Counted from the first letter of the stretch, positions 44,763 to 54,888 are shown. The stretch is 64,000 nt of DNA from Haloimpatiens massiliensis (GCF_900184255.1 NZ_LT854640.1:1921103-1985102); one strand, 5' to 3'. Program-made: numbers and translations. The notes: generated by a model not told the origin, from the sequence alone.

Positions 44763-44823
44763 AGAAGCTCCCCCCATATTTTATAATTGTTAATTTAATA
44801 TTATGCAGTTATACATAAATTTA

Positions 44824-45165
44824 TTATTGTAATTCTATAAAATTATTATTTTTTAAAGTTCTGATATATGTAATAAGTCTCTCTAAAACGGGTTCTATTT
44901 TTTGTCCAAAATGACTTTTCATTTGTTTAGATATATCATTTATGTTTTTAATTCCATCACAATTTTCCCATACGAAAGTTCCTATCTGGTCTAATTCTAT
45001 TCTTATTACCTTAGGTGTTTTAAATATTTTATGCATTATTTTATCTATATATTTTTCTCTTTTTATAATCAAGGTTATTATCTCACCATTTTTTTCCCAT
45101 TCAATATTAACTTTTCTTTGTGGTATCATTAACAATACATTTTTATTTTCATCAAATTTTTTCAT
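44824..45165 (-). CDS. PqqD-family protein (pair 2)
   Basis: A 113-residue protein, the same length as its paralogue at 40633..40974, with matching blocks MIPQRKVNIEWEK, IMHKIFKTPKVIRIELDQIG, FVWENCDGIKNINDI and VLERLITYIRTLKNNN. ATG at 45165 is chosen because GAGGAGG lies 5 bp before it; the longer reading from 45189 has no site. Located 3' of OPT transporter 2 and after its terminator, with an upstream stretch (TTATGTGTAAAAGTT) resembling that of pair 1, suggesting conserved independent expression. Confidence 0.8.
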   Translation of the reverse strand: MKKFDENKNVLLMIPQRKVNIEWEKNGEIITLIIKREKYIDKIMHKIFKTPKVIRIELDQIGTFVWENCDGIKNINDISKQMKSHFGQKIEPVLERLITYIRTLKNNNFIELQ

Positions 45166-45360
45166 GTAATCCTCCTCAATTTTAACCACTAATGTATATT
45201 AGAAACTATGTCTTTAAATAACTTGTGGCTACAGTAACGGCTTAACTTTTACACATAATTTTTTAAATTTACCTTAGGTGAATAAATAAAATATAAATTT
45301 AGTTTTTAATTTTAAATCATAATTTATAACTGCGAAAGTTAAATTTATAATATATTTAAA

Positions 45361-45392
45361 AAGAATTAAGGGATAAAATGCCCTTAATTCTT
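45361..45392 (-). terminator. Terminator of OPT transporter 2
   Basis: Perfect AAGAATTAAGGG / CCCTTAATTCTT stem, 8-nt loop, then TTTTTAAATATA on the minus strand. Confidence 0.85.
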
Positions 45393-45460
45393 AATATATT
45401 AACATTTTAATATTTATCCCATAAATATAGAATCCCAAACTCCAAGATATCCTACTTCAC

Positions 45461-47380
45461 CTATGCTTTATTTGAAGCTGATTTTTTAATAAATACTTGA
45501 TATAAAAGAAGTAATATTACAAGCACAAAGAATATAATTGATGCAGCCTGTCCTAAAACTGGTTCAGCAAATCCTATTGCCTTACCTCTTGCTGCAACTA
45601 TACCAGCTATAATAACACCCATCAAGCCTTCACCTGCAATAAGTCCTGAAGAATAAAGTATTCCTCTTTCATTCCTCTCTGCCAATTCCTCTTCATTGTT
45701 AACTTTTTTATCAAGTATACCCTTAATAATTCCACCAACCATTATTGGTGTTGAAAGATGTATTGGAAGGTATAATCCTATTGCCACTGGAAGTGATGGT
45801 ATTCCAAATAATTCAAACATAACAGCAGAACCAATTCCTACAAATACTAAGTTCCAAGGAAGATTTCCTGACATAATTCCTTCTACAACTAATTTCATAA
45901 GAGTTGCCTGTGGTGCTCCCAATTCTTTTGAACCAAATCCGTAAGCTTTATTAAGCGTTATCATTATAAAACCTATTACAATAGATGTAGCTAAAACACC
46001 TATAAGTTCACCTATCTGTTGCTTTTTAGGAGTAGATCCTATTAAATATCCTGTTTTTAAATCCTGTGAAGTATCACCAGCGATTGCTGCAGCAGTACAA
46101 ATTATAGCTCCTACACTTATAGCCGCTACAACTCCTGCCTTTCCAGTAACTCCTGTAGCTTTCATTATAAGTGCTGTAAATAAAAGTGTTGCAATAGTCA
46201 TACCTGATACTGGATTTGAAGAACTTCCAACAAGTCCAACAATTCTTGAGGATACAGTTACAAAGAAGAATCCAAATATGACTACTAATATAGCTCCAAG
46301 CCATCCTACTTGAATATCTTTAACAACTACCATTAGAATTATAAGAATAGCTACAATGGTAAGTATAAATTTGCTATTAAGGTCATTTTCTGTCCTTTTC
46401 ACTGAATTAGCTTTAGATTTATTTTTATAAGCTCCCATTGCTTCTTTAAATGAAGATATCATTGCTGGTAATGATTTTATTAGACTTATAATACCACCAG
46501 CTGCCACTGCACCAGCACCTATATATTTAATATAACTACCCCATATTGTCCAATAATCCATTTTACTTATAGCCATAGTTCCAGGTGCAATAGTATTTCC
46601 ACCACCTATAAGGGCTATTAATGGCATATAACAGAACCATCCTAAAATAGCTCCCCCTAACATATACGCTGATATTTTAGGTCCAATTATAAAACCTACA
46701 CCAAGTAATGCTGGATATACATCCATTCCTATACCTGCGCCATTTAAAGCTCCTTTAAATCCATAACTAACTTCTGTTGGAAATAACTTAACTCCATCTC
46801 CCAATAGTTTATATAAAAGACCTACTCCTCCACCAGCGAATACTAGTCCTGCGCTAGCTCCACCAACTTCTCCTGCTACTAAAACTTCTGCACAAGCTGT
46901 TCCTTCTGGATATGGAAGTCTTCCATGCTCTTGCACTATTAAATACTTTCTTATAGGAATCATAAATACAACTCCAAGAGTTCCACCTATTAAAGATATA
47001 ATTCCCATAGTAAATACGCTAGGATTAGTCCCTAATAAAAATAGTGCTGGAATTGTAAATATTGCACCTGCCGCCACTGACTCACCTGCAGATGCTATAG
47101 TTTGCACCATATTATTTTCCAAAATTGATTTTCTTTTTAAAATTACTCTCACTATTGCCATTGAAATAACTGCTGCTGGTATTGACGCTGAAACTGTCAT
47201 ACCTACTTTAAGACCTAAATACGCATTGGCAGCACCAAATACAATGGCTAATATGATACCTATGATTACTGATAATAAAGTAAACTCCGGCATCACCTTT
47301 TCACTTGGAACATACGGTATATATTCCTTCTGATCATCTTTAAGACCGTATGCACCTTTAGGTAATCCTTTTTCTGACAT
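45461..47380 (-). CDS. OPT-family oligopeptide transporter 2
   Basis: A 639-residue paralogue of the 41401 gene, with most of its length aligning closely (FGAANAYLGLKVGMTVSASI, YPEGTACAEVLVAGE, GDTSQDLKTGYLIGSTPKKQ). Start at 47380 is chosen because GGGGG lies 6 bp before this ATG and the paralogue begins at the same place (MSEKGLPKGAYGL versus MSKRGLPDGAYGL); the frame is open to 47446 but without a site there. Integral membrane protein with about 14-16 helices. Forms with the downstream PqqD gene a duplicated module. Confidence 0.92.
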   Translation of the reverse strand: MSEKGLPKGAYGLKDDQKEYIPYVPSEKVMPEFTLLSVIIGIILAIVFGAANAYLGLKVGMTVSASIPAAVISMAIVRVILKRKSILENNMVQTIASAGESVAAGAIFTIPALFLLGTNPSVFTMGIISLIGGTLGVVFMIPIRKYLIVQEHGRLPYPEGTACAEVLVAGEVGGASAGLVFAGGGVGLLYKLLGDGVKLFPTEVSYGFKGALNGAGIGMDVYPALLGVGFIIGPKISAYMLGGAILGWFCYMPLIALIGGGNTIAPGTMAISKMDYWTIWGSYIKYIGAGAVAAGGIISLIKSLPAMISSFKEAMGAYKNKSKANSVKRTENDLNSKFILTIVAILIILMVVVKDIQVGWLGAILVVIFGFFFVTVSSRIVGLVGSSSNPVSGMTIATLLFTALIMKATGVTGKAGVVAAISVGAIICTAAAIAGDTSQDLKTGYLIGSTPKKQQIGELIGVLATSIVIGFIMITLNKAYGFGSKELGAPQATLMKLVVEGIMSGNLPWNLVFVGIGSAVMFELFGIPSLPVAIGLYLPIHLSTPIMVGGIIKGILDKKVNNEEELAERNERGILYSSGLIAGEGLMGVIIAGIVAARGKAIGFAEPVLGQAASIIFFVLVILLLLYQVFIKKSASNKA

Positions 47381-47778
47381 GTTCATCCCCCATTCTAATT
47401 TTATTTGCAAACCTTCACTCATTTTACACTTTAAAGGTTTACTCATTTATCAAAAGGATACTTTCTATAAATGCGATGTATATATTAATCAAATAATTAT
47501 AGCCCCTAGATTTCTCCTTATGATTCAATTTAAAAATTCTTTAGTTTTTATCCCATGTCTACCTATTGTAATATCCCCTTTTTCACAATAAGAAATTAAT
47601 ATTAACTACTGGCCTAAATAAAAATTATTCTAAAAAAGGATTTTATAATATGTTTTTCTATTTAACCTTATATATTGTAATTTATGTAATGTATTTATTA
47701 CTATTATATACCTCTATTTCATATTTTTCAATATTCAGAATATTCTACAGATCCTTTTTTTCATCTAATTATCTAAAA
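47381..47778. other. Intergenic region upstream of OPT transporter 2
   Basis: About 400 bp, very AT-rich. I see no repeat copy or coding frame with a ribosome binding site. The promoter for OPT transporter 2 should lie here, but no consensus stands out from the background. Confidence 0.4.
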
Positions 47779-47818
47779 AAGCATAGATATTGTTCAATAT
47801 TCAACAATATCTATGCTT
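47779..47818 (-). terminator. Terminator of nrdG
   Basis: Perfect 16-bp stem AAGCATAGATATTGTT / AACAATATCTATGCTT, 8-nt loop, followed by TTTTTTAG on the minus strand. Confidence 0.88.
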
Positions 47819-47876
47819 ATAATTAAATAATTAACATTATGTGGTTTTTTACCAAATTACAATTTCATTACATATA

Positions 47877-48383
47877 TTATTTTACATTTTGCTTAGTTAT
47901 TACTTTCTCCTGCGTTATGCTAGATTTAACATCTATAATTCTTTGATTCCTAGACCCTGCATATTTAGGAGGCTTTTCCGTAAGGTTTATATCAAACTTT
48001 CCATCTATCAATACATCAACTAATTTTAGTAAATTTATTTTGTATTGGTCTCTACTTGTAAGTATTTCTTCAAAAGTATATCCTGTATAACACCATATAT
48101 TTAATCCTAGTTCTTTAACATCCTTTGCTAACCCTATTAATTCTTGGGCCTTTTCAAAAGGTTCTCCTCCTGAAAAGGTAACACCTTTTATTATAGGCAC
48201 ATTATTCTTTATACGGCTTAATATCTCTTCTTTGCTTACATCTTCTCCATAATTAAAATCCTGCATACATTCATTATGACATCCAACACACTTATGATTA
48301 CAGCCAGATACAAATAAAACACTTCTTATACCTTCACCATTAACTAATGAATTATCTAAAAAACCTGCCACTCTAATATCCAT
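47877..48383 (-). CDS. nrdG: Anaerobic ribonucleotide reductase activase NrdG
   Basis: Radical SAM enzyme that generates the glycyl radical on NrdD. The 168-residue protein has C-x3-C-x2-C as CNHKCVGCHN (around residues 25-34), followed by the SAM-binding GGEPFEKAQEL block (around 74). ATG at 48383 is chosen because AAGG lies 9 bp before it; the frame is open to 48401, but no ribosome binding site serves that codon. Located downstream of nrdD, with a palindromic repeat between them. Confidence 0.93.
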   Translation of the reverse strand: MDIRVAGFLDNSLVNGEGIRSVLFVSGCNHKCVGCHNECMQDFNYGEDVSKEEILSRIKNNVPIIKGVTFSGGEPFEKAQELIGLAKDVKELGLNIWCYTGYTFEEILTSRDQYKINLLKLVDVLIDGKFDINLTEKPPKYAGSRNQRIIDVKSSITQEKVITKQNVK

Positions 48384-48464
48384 ATTATCAATCCTTTTCA
48401 TATAGTCAAAGGAGATTTATCTCTAATTAGAAAAATCTCCTTGAGTTTTATACACTATGATTAT

Positions 48465-48619
48465 CCCACAAAAAGCATTATATTACCTGAATTATGAAAT
48501 TTCTCTGGAATGACTTGCATAAGAAGCAAAGGAACTGTTTAAATTTATTGTTCCGAGCTTTTATGCAAGTCATGGAGGAGAAATTTCATAATTCCACTAC
48601 ATTGTACCTTATTGTGGGA
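48465..48619. repeat. ~155-bp palindromic repeat (second family), reverse copy
   Basis: Reverse complement of 8062..8217 with few differences. It separates nrdD and nrdG, so any nrdDG transcript would contain a very long hairpin. Confidence 0.85.
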
Positions 48620-48627
48620 TACTCACA

Positions 48628-50784
48628 CTATACATTATAAAATGCCCTATGAGTTTCTGTATGAGAAGTTCTATCTGCTCTCTCAGCTATTTTACCGCTG
48701 CCAAATCTTTCATCTAGACTTAAATATCCTGTAACCCTTGATATGCCTTGTATATTTAAGCTTCCACATTTAGTACATTTATGCTCACCGCTATTTAAAT
48801 AAGTTCCACAATCTCTGCAGTATTTAATATGGAAATTTATACCCATATAACTTATATTAGTATTCTTGTACGCATAATCTATTATACTCTTAACATCTTC
48901 TGGTTGTGGATAATCATCTAATTCTATGTAAGTTATATGTCCACCATTACATATTTTATGATAAGGTGCCTCTATATCTATTTTTTCCTTTATAGATATA
49001 GGGAAATATACAGGTACATGATAACTATTAGTATAATAATCCTTATCTGTAACTCCAGGTATTTCACCAAATACTGCCTTATCTTGGAATATAAATTTAC
49101 CTGATAATCCTTCTGCTGGAGTTGCATAGCAAGAATAATTTAATCTATCTATTTCCTTATACTTATCACAAAATTCTCTTATAGTACTTATAATCTTCAT
49201 ACCCAATTCTTGGGATTGTTTACTTTCTCCGTGATGTTCTCCCACTAAAGCAATTAAAGTTTCAGCAAGTCCTATAAAGCCTATTCCCCAGGTTCCTTGT
49301 TTTAAAATAGGTTCTATATAATCATTGTCACCTAAGTTTTCTGATCCTTTCATTAAATGCTGTCCTGCTACAAAAGGAAGATCTTTAACCCTTAAACTTT
49401 TAAGTACACCATATCTATGTAATAAAGCTTCCCTTGCCATCTCTAATCTTAAATTTAAAATATCAAAAAACTTATTCAAGTCCCCTTTTGCTAATATACC
49501 AATTCTAGGTAAATTCATTGTTACTGGTGCTATATTCCCTCTTCCTTGAGGGCCTTCTTCACCATTTATATTAGAACATACGTAAGTTCTGCAACCCATA
49601 GTTGCTGGCATAATTCCTTTATCATAATAATATTTATTAAAGTCAGCATCTATATTCATAAACATAGGGTTCATTCTCTTAGCTGCAACTCTGCACGCTA
49701 ACTTGTATAAATAATAGTAAGGGTCATTTTCTTCTCTATTTACCCCTTCTTTTACTCTGAATATTATATTAGGAAATATAGGTTGTTCTTCTTTTCCTAG
49801 TCCCTTTTCATATTCCTCTAGAAAGACCATACATATAAGTGCTGCATCATCATTTTTAGGAATTCCAATATTTATAGATGAAAATGGGACTTGTGAACCT
49901 GCTCTAGAGTGCATTGTATTCAAATTGTAAACTATACCTTGCATTGCTTGATGAACTCTTTTCTCTAGCTTTTTATTCACTAATTCCTTTAGAAGAGGAT
50001 TCATATGTATATTTTCTTCTGTTATATCTTCATACTCTGGTACATCCTTAAGCACAGATAATACTTCTTCTATAACTTCTTCTCTTGTACTAGGTATAAA
50101 ATCAGCCATATCATTATCAAAATTTACATGAGCCTGCCCACCAAACATATCATTTTGAGTACTTTGAAGAAGTATACAAGAAAGCTCTGCTGCTGTCTCT
50201 ATTCTTCTAGGTGGATTTATAGTACCGTATCCTGTATTAAATCCTCGTTTTAATACTTTACCAGTTTCTATATTAAGACAATTAGTAGTTAGGTTATAAC
50301 TATCTAAATCATGATAATACAAATCTCCGTTCTCATGAGCTTTTGCTAATTTTTTAGGCATCATTGCTAAATTATGCCATTTATTGGATTCCGAAGCTAT
50401 TCTCAAAAGCTTAGATGAGAAATTATTACCTACGTTAGCATTATCCCTATCCGTTTCCACTCCTATTTGTTCTATAGCTCTCATCAAATCCGATTTTATA
50501 TCTCTAACTTTTGTTCTCTCTCTCCTGTAATTAAAGTATGCTGCTCCTATATCTTTATACCCTTGCACTATTAAAGTATCTTCTACTAAATCCTGAATTT
50601 CTTCCACACTGATCTTTTGATCTTTTAACTTTTCTACCCTTTCTATACACTTTTGTGTAATCTCTATTATTTCACTTTCTTTAAGTTTAGAACCTATCTC
50701 ATCTGCTGCTCCTCTTATAGCACCAGCTACCTTGGATGCATCAAAATCAACTGTTCTTCCATCTCTTTTAACAACATGTAGCAT
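48628..50784 (-). CDS. nrdD: Anaerobic ribonucleoside-triphosphate reductase NrdD
   Basis: Class III reductase making dNTPs under anoxia. The 718-residue protein starts with an ATP-cone (VVKRDGRTVDFDASKVAGAI, residues 4-22; allosteric). The catalytic barrel follows. The C-terminus has a Zn site of four Cys (CRDCG ... CTKCG, around 655-675) and the glycyl-radical motif RVTGYLS (around 684-690). GGAGGGG lies 6 bp before the ATG. A candidate NrdR box lies just upstream. The partner activase NrdG is downstream. Confidence 0.97.
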   Translation of the reverse strand: MLHVVKRDGRTVDFDASKVAGAIRGAADEIGSKLKESEIIEITQKCIERVEKLKDQKISVEEIQDLVEDTLIVQGYKDIGAAYFNYRRERTKVRDIKSDLMRAIEQIGVETDRDNANVGNNFSSKLLRIASESNKWHNLAMMPKKLAKAHENGDLYYHDLDSYNLTTNCLNIETGKVLKRGFNTGYGTINPPRRIETAAELSCILLQSTQNDMFGGQAHVNFDNDMADFIPSTREEVIEEVLSVLKDVPEYEDITEENIHMNPLLKELVNKKLEKRVHQAMQGIVYNLNTMHSRAGSQVPFSSINIGIPKNDDAALICMVFLEEYEKGLGKEEQPIFPNIIFRVKEGVNREENDPYYYLYKLACRVAAKRMNPMFMNIDADFNKYYYDKGIMPATMGCRTYVCSNINGEEGPQGRGNIAPVTMNLPRIGILAKGDLNKFFDILNLRLEMAREALLHRYGVLKSLRVKDLPFVAGQHLMKGSENLGDNDYIEPILKQGTWGIGFIGLAETLIALVGEHHGESKQSQELGMKIISTIREFCDKYKEIDRLNYSCYATPAEGLSGKFIFQDKAVFGEIPGVTDKDYYTNSYHVPVYFPISIKEKIDIEAPYHKICNGGHITYIELDDYPQPEDVKSIIDYAYKNTNISYMGINFHIKYCRDCGTYLNSGEHKCTKCGSLNIQGISRVTGYLSLDERFGSGKIAERADRTSHTETHRAFYNV

Positions 50785-50799
50785 ATTTAACCCCTCCGA

Positions 50800-50815
50800 C
50801 CACTATATATTGTAC
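50800..50815. promoter_or_regulatory. Candidate NrdR box upstream of nrdD
   Basis: CCACTATATATTGTAC fits the NrdR operator pattern ACACwATATATwGTGT at most positions. NrdR sites usually come in pairs at helical spacing; I do not see a good second site, which lowers confidence. Confidence 0.45.
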
Positions 50816-51084
50816 TGTGCTATTATACTTCACTTATGAACTTATATCAATTTTAAAATTAACGTAAAAAATATATAAAGTTAATTTAGAACTCCGTAGC
50901 TAATTTTTATACTGTTTCTTGTACTTATTTAAGGATTGAAAATATATAATATCATGTTACTTACTGATTTTAAAGGGATACAATACTATTTTAAATATAT
51001 ATTTTTAATATATATTTTTAATAGTTGATATAATTAATTTTTGTGATAAAATATTTCTATATTTACTATATAAAGGAGGATATT

Positions 51085-52122
51085 ATGCTTAATAAAAAAA
51101 CTGTATTCAGTATAATTTTATGCATATGTTTTTTTCAAGGTTGTAGTTTTCCCTTTAATTTTGGAAAAAAACAAGTAAACTCACCTGCTCCAAATAATAC
51201 AATTACAGAAGATAAAAGGCCTGTTGAAAAAAAAGAAGAAAGATACATTTCTCAGTTTACAGGTGAAGAGGTAAATAAAGACTCCTTTGCCAATACTCCT
51301 TTCATGGTTATAATAGAAAATTCAAAAGCTTCTAGACCTCAGTCTGGTTTAAATTCATCAGATATAGTATATGAAACTGTAGCTGAGGGAGGTATACCTA
51401 GGTTTATAGCTCTATTTCAAAAAAATAATTGTAAAAAAGTTGGTCCTGTACGAAGTGCAAGAAACTATTTTATTGATATAGCAGCGGAATATAAGCTTCC
51501 CTTTGCACACTGCGGTGGAAGTCAAGAGGCTTTAAATAGAATTTTAAAAAACAAAGAAAAAAGCATTAATGAAATTTCAAACTCTGCATACTTCTTTAGA
51601 GATAAAACTAGAAAACCTCCTCATAATTTATATACTGACAGTGATAAAATAAGAACCTATATAAAAAAAGTAAACTTTGAATCAAATTCACCTATTAAAT
51701 TTAATTTTGACAAAGAATACTGGGAAGATCCTAGTCTTCTCTCTGCACAAGAAGTTAATATAAATTTAAACAAATATTACACTACTAGTTACTATTTTAA
51801 AGATAATAAATATACTAAATACATGGATAACAATATATCTGTAGATGCACTTACAAACGAACCTCTATACTGTAGCAATATAGTCATTCAACTTACAGAT
51901 ATTTCATTACAAGATGATGCTCTACACTTAAATATAAGACTTACAGGCCAGGGAAGTGGATACTTAATTTCTAATGGAAAGTTCATAAAAATTAAATGGG
52001 TGAAAAAAAATCACAATTCTCAAACAACTTTACTAGATGAAAATGAAAATACCATACCTTTATCACCAGGAAGAACCTGGTGGCATATTGTTAATTATAA
52101 TACTCCTATAAATTTAAAATGA
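51085..52122 (+). CDS. DUF3048 (YerB-type) lipoprotein
   Basis: A 345-residue lipoprotein. The signal MLNKKTVFSIILCICFFQGC has a lipobox ending FQGC (Cys at 20). The body has the DUF3048 features PFMVIIENSKASRPQSGL (around residues 72-89), DIVYETVAEGGIPRFIALFQ (93-112) and VGPVRSARNYFI (119-130), near-invariant in the YerB family. ATG at 51085 is preferred because AAAGGAGG lies 5 bp before it; the frame extends upstream to 51043 without a site. YerB relatives are linked to cell-envelope processes, but the molecular function is unknown. Confidence 0.88.
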   Translation: MLNKKTVFSIILCICFFQGCSFPFNFGKKQVNSPAPNNTITEDKRPVEKKEERYISQFTGEEVNKDSFANTPFMVIIENSKASRPQSGLNSSDIVYETVAEGGIPRFIALFQKNNCKKVGPVRSARNYFIDIAAEYKLPFAHCGGSQEALNRILKNKEKSINEISNSAYFFRDKTRKPPHNLYTDSDKIRTYIKKVNFESNSPIKFNFDKEYWEDPSLLSAQEVNINLNKYYTTSYYFKDNKYTKYMDNNISVDALTNEPLYCSNIVIQLTDISLQDDALHLNIRLTGQGSGYLISNGKFIKIKWVKKNHNSQTTLLDENENTIPLSPGRTWWHIVNYNTPINLK

Positions 52123-52359
52123 TTTTCTAACTATAAGTGATATAATTTTAATTAGACGTCATTTAAAAAATGACTTAAATCTACCTGAAATTATACCTCT
52201 ATTTTTTTAAATTATTATACAAAATCTAGTTAAATGAAATGTTATCCAAAGGATGTTATTTATGTTTCTTGTACATTCTTCATTTATTACAATAAAGTAT
52301 TGCCAACAATGTAAATTAATTTTATAATTAAAGCATTAACAGATTAGGAGGAATATGTT

Positions 52360-53202
52360 TTGAATAAAATAGCTTTAATAACAGATAGTATTTCTGATAT
52401 AAATAAAGACTTCGTTGATAAGTACAATATAAAGGTCTTACCTTTAAAAATAATATATAAAGATAAAGAATATTTAGATAGAATAAATATAACTCCTAAG
52501 GATGTTTATGATAGAATGCCAGAAGAAATTCCAACTACCTCATTACCTTCAATGGATGAAATAAATGAACTTTATATTGAGCTAGAAAAGGAAGGTTATA
52601 CTCATGCTATAGCAATACCAGTATCTTCTAATTTATCTGGTACTTTTAATGCTATAAAATTAATAAGTGATGATCATCCCAAAATTGAAACTCATGTATT
52701 TGATTCAAAATCCATAAGTGTTGGAGAAGGAATAATAGTTGAACAATGTGCTAAACTTATAAATAATGGTGAATCATTCCAAAGAATAGTGGAACTTTTA
52801 CCTAGTATAAAAAATAAAGTACATTTATATTTTTTATTAGATACCCTTGAATATTTAAAAAAAGGGGGAAGAATAGGTAAAGTTGCTGGAGCAATTGGAC
52901 AATTTCTCAATATCAAACCAATAATCTCCATAGACCATGAAGGTGCATATTACACAGTTGCAAAAACTAGAGGTAAAAAACAATCTATAACCAAGTTGCT
53001 ATCAATAGTTCAAGAAATTCTAGAAAAATGCAAATGTAAAGTGTATGTAATGCATGGAGGTGCTGAAGAAGAATGTAAAAAATTACTAGATGTTATTTCC
53101 AAGTTTTCTAATATAATCTCATTAAATACAGGGCATATAAGTCCTGCTGCCGGTGTGCATACTGGACCTGGTTTATTAGGTGTAATGCTATTTGAGGAAT
53201 AA
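52360..53202 (+). CDS. DegV-family fatty-acid-binding protein
   Basis: A 280-residue DegV/FakB-type protein that binds a fatty acid and, in characterised systems, presents it to the kinase FakA for incorporation into phospholipid. The N-terminal ALITDSISDI, the TTSLPSMDE substrate loop (around residues 55-63), VSSNLSGTFNA (around 89-99) and the GHISPAAGVHTGPG C-terminal block are typical. It starts with TTG, 8 bp after AGGAGG. No fakA is in the window; several FakB proteins with different lipid preference are usual in one genome. Confidence 0.9.
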   Translation: MNKIALITDSISDINKDFVDKYNIKVLPLKIIYKDKEYLDRINITPKDVYDRMPEEIPTTSLPSMDEINELYIELEKEGYTHAIAIPVSSNLSGTFNAIKLISDDHPKIETHVFDSKSISVGEGIIVEQCAKLINNGESFQRIVELLPSIKNKVHLYFLLDTLEYLKKGGRIGKVAGAIGQFLNIKPIISIDHEGAYYTVAKTRGKKQSITKLLSIVQEILEKCKCKVYVMHGGAEEECKKLLDVISKFSNIISLNTGHISPAAGVHTGPGLLGVMLFEE

Positions 53203-53257
53203 AAAAATATAATCTACATAAAATATCATTAAATATATTTCGGAAAGGTGATATTTT

Positions 53258-53446
53258 ATGATAGGTAAAATAATAGATATGAATAAAACTGATGCCTTTA
53301 TAAATTTTCAAGACGGAACTACTATGGATATTTCTGTTACCAGATTGCCTAAAAATTCAAAAATAGGCGATACTGTAGACATTTCTTTAAATAGTTCTTT
53401 ATCATCTTCTTCAACTTCAAATAAGGTAATAGATTTCTTTATATAA
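53258..53446 (+). CDS. Small acidic beta-rich protein, DUF3006-like
   Basis: A 62-residue protein, MIGKIIDMNKTDAFINFQDG. Its pattern (short beta-strands, DISVTRLPKNSKIGDTVDISL) recalls DUF3006-type small proteins with an S1/OB-like look. The last third is Ser-rich. AAGGTG lies 7 bp before the ATG and a strong terminator follows, supporting a real gene. It is 55 bp after degV and could share its transcript. Function unknown. Confidence 0.7.
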   Translation: MIGKIIDMNKTDAFINFQDGTTMDISVTRLPKNSKIGDTVDISLNSSLSSSSTSNKVIDFFI

Positions 53447-53454
53447 TTTTTTAT

Positions 53455-53512
53455 AAAACCATTGGCTATATTTTAGTACAATTTTTTATACTAAAATATA
53501 GCCAATGGTTTT
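53455..53512. terminator. Bidirectional terminator
   Basis: 24-bp perfect stem AAAACCATTGGCTATATTTT(AGTA) and complement, AT-rich loop, T-runs on both strands, between convergent genes. Confidence 0.9.
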
Positions 53513-54888
53513 TATTCACGTACTGAATCAGTAAATTCCAATTTTTCTGTTTCAATAACTTTACCTAAAATATTCTTACGAGATTTATTTATTTTAAATC
53601 TTCCACCAGTACCTACTTCACAATCTTCCTTCATGCAAATAGACGGTGTTTTAGATTTCTTTAATACCTGCGTTGGATAAATACTCTTATGTCCTACTAT
53701 TAAATAGCTTATAACACACACTATAGAGGAATAAGTACCTACTTCAGCTCCAAATAACTCCATACTCATTATTATACCTGCTAGAGGTGTATTAGAACAT
53801 GTTGCCAAAAAACAAACCATTCCCATAGCTGCATAAAAAGAGGCATGTCCATGTATTAAAGTAGCCCAAGTACTGCCTGCTGTAGCTCCTATATACGCCA
53901 TAGGAGTTAGTATTCCACCATTTCCTCCCGATGCTAATGTTACAGAAGATGTAATCATCTTACCTATAAATGCAAACTTTCCAACACTTAACCCTGATAC
54001 AGCCTTATTTATTATTCCTTCACCCATTCCAATACAATCTGTACTTCCACTTATAAGCACAATAGCTATTAATATTAATCCACCTATAATTCCTTTTACG
54101 GGCTTATATATTTTTAATTTTTTAAATAACTCTTCTATTAAATTTACTATAACTATAAATATATTAGCTAATATCCCAATAAATACTCCAAATGCCATCA
54201 TTTTAATAAACATCATGCCAGGATTAGATCTTTTAAAATCAACTAAATATATTAGAAGAGGTTTAGTTCCCAAAAATCTTCCCACTGAATAGCTTACATA
54301 AGATGAAATTAAAGCCGGCAAAAGAGATAAATAAGAAAATCTTCCTATATATAGAACCTCTGCAGCAAAAACCGCAGCCCCTACAGGTGAACCAAATACT
54401 CCTACAAAACCTGCACTAATTCCGCATATAACAAATCTTTTTCTATCTGTATCATTCATATTTAAAAATTTAGAAAAGAATGATGCTATGCCTGCACCTA
54501 TTTGGGTGGCCGGTCCTTCCTCACCTACAGATCCTCCAAATATTATAGTTAGAAATGTAGTAAATAGTTTTACTGGCATGGCTTTTACATCCATTTTTCC
54601 TGCTCTCTTATGTATAGACTCTATAGCTTTTTCAGTACCATGACCTTCTGCATCCGGTGCTAATTTCAAAACTATTAAACTACACATAAAAAATATAATA
54701 GGCAACAGCAAATAATAATATTTAATTTCTTGTTTTATAAAAACTTCTCCCGCTGCCACAATCTTTACAAAAATACCAATAGCAAATCCAACAGTTAATC
54801 CTACAAATATGGATAACAAAATCCATTTTATAGTACTTCCAATCATTATGGACTCTTCAACTATATCCTTTTCAAGTAATTTTTTCAT
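53512..54888 (-). CDS. ClC-family chloride channel or H+/Cl- antiporter
   Basis: A 458-residue integral membrane protein of the voltage-gated chloride channel family with about ten to twelve helices. The signature GxEGP is present as GSVGEEGPATQIG (around residues 114-126), with the external gating Glu. GGNGGILTPMAYIGA (around 318) matches the GxFxP-type selectivity segment, with Ile-Leu in place of Phe. No C-terminal CBS domains. ATG at 54888 is chosen because GAGGGGG lies 7 bp before it; the longer frame to 54930 lacks a site. Role in anion or pH homeostasis is by family. Confidence 0.88.
   Translation of the reverse strand: MKKLLEKDIVEESIMIGSTIKWILLSIFVGLTVGFAIGIFVKIVAAGEVFIKQEIKYYYLLLPIIFFMCSLIVLKLAPDAEGHGTEKAIESIHKRAGKMDVKAMPVKLFTTFLTIIFGGSVGEEGPATQIGAGIASFFSKFLNMNDTDRKRFVICGISAGFVGVFGSPVGAAVFAAEVLYIGRFSYLSLLPALISSYVSYSVGRFLGTKPLLIYLVDFKRSNPGMMFIKMMAFGVFIGILANIFIVIVNLIEELFKKLKIYKPVKGIIGGLILIAIVLISGSTDCIGMGEGIINKAVSGLSVGKFAFIGKMITSSVTLASGGNGGILTPMAYIGATAGSTWATLIHGHASFYAAMGMVCFLATCSNTPLAGIIMSMELFGAEVGTYSSIVCVISYLIVGHKSIYPTQVLKKSKTPSICMKEDCEVGTGGRFKINKSRKNILGKVIETEKLEFTDSVRE

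Noticed and set aside
40633..45165. RiPP biosynthesis cluster based on PqqD-like proteins
   Set aside because: No radical-SAM maturase, precursor peptide or dedicated exporter is visible; the PqqD genes are tied to OPT importers only.
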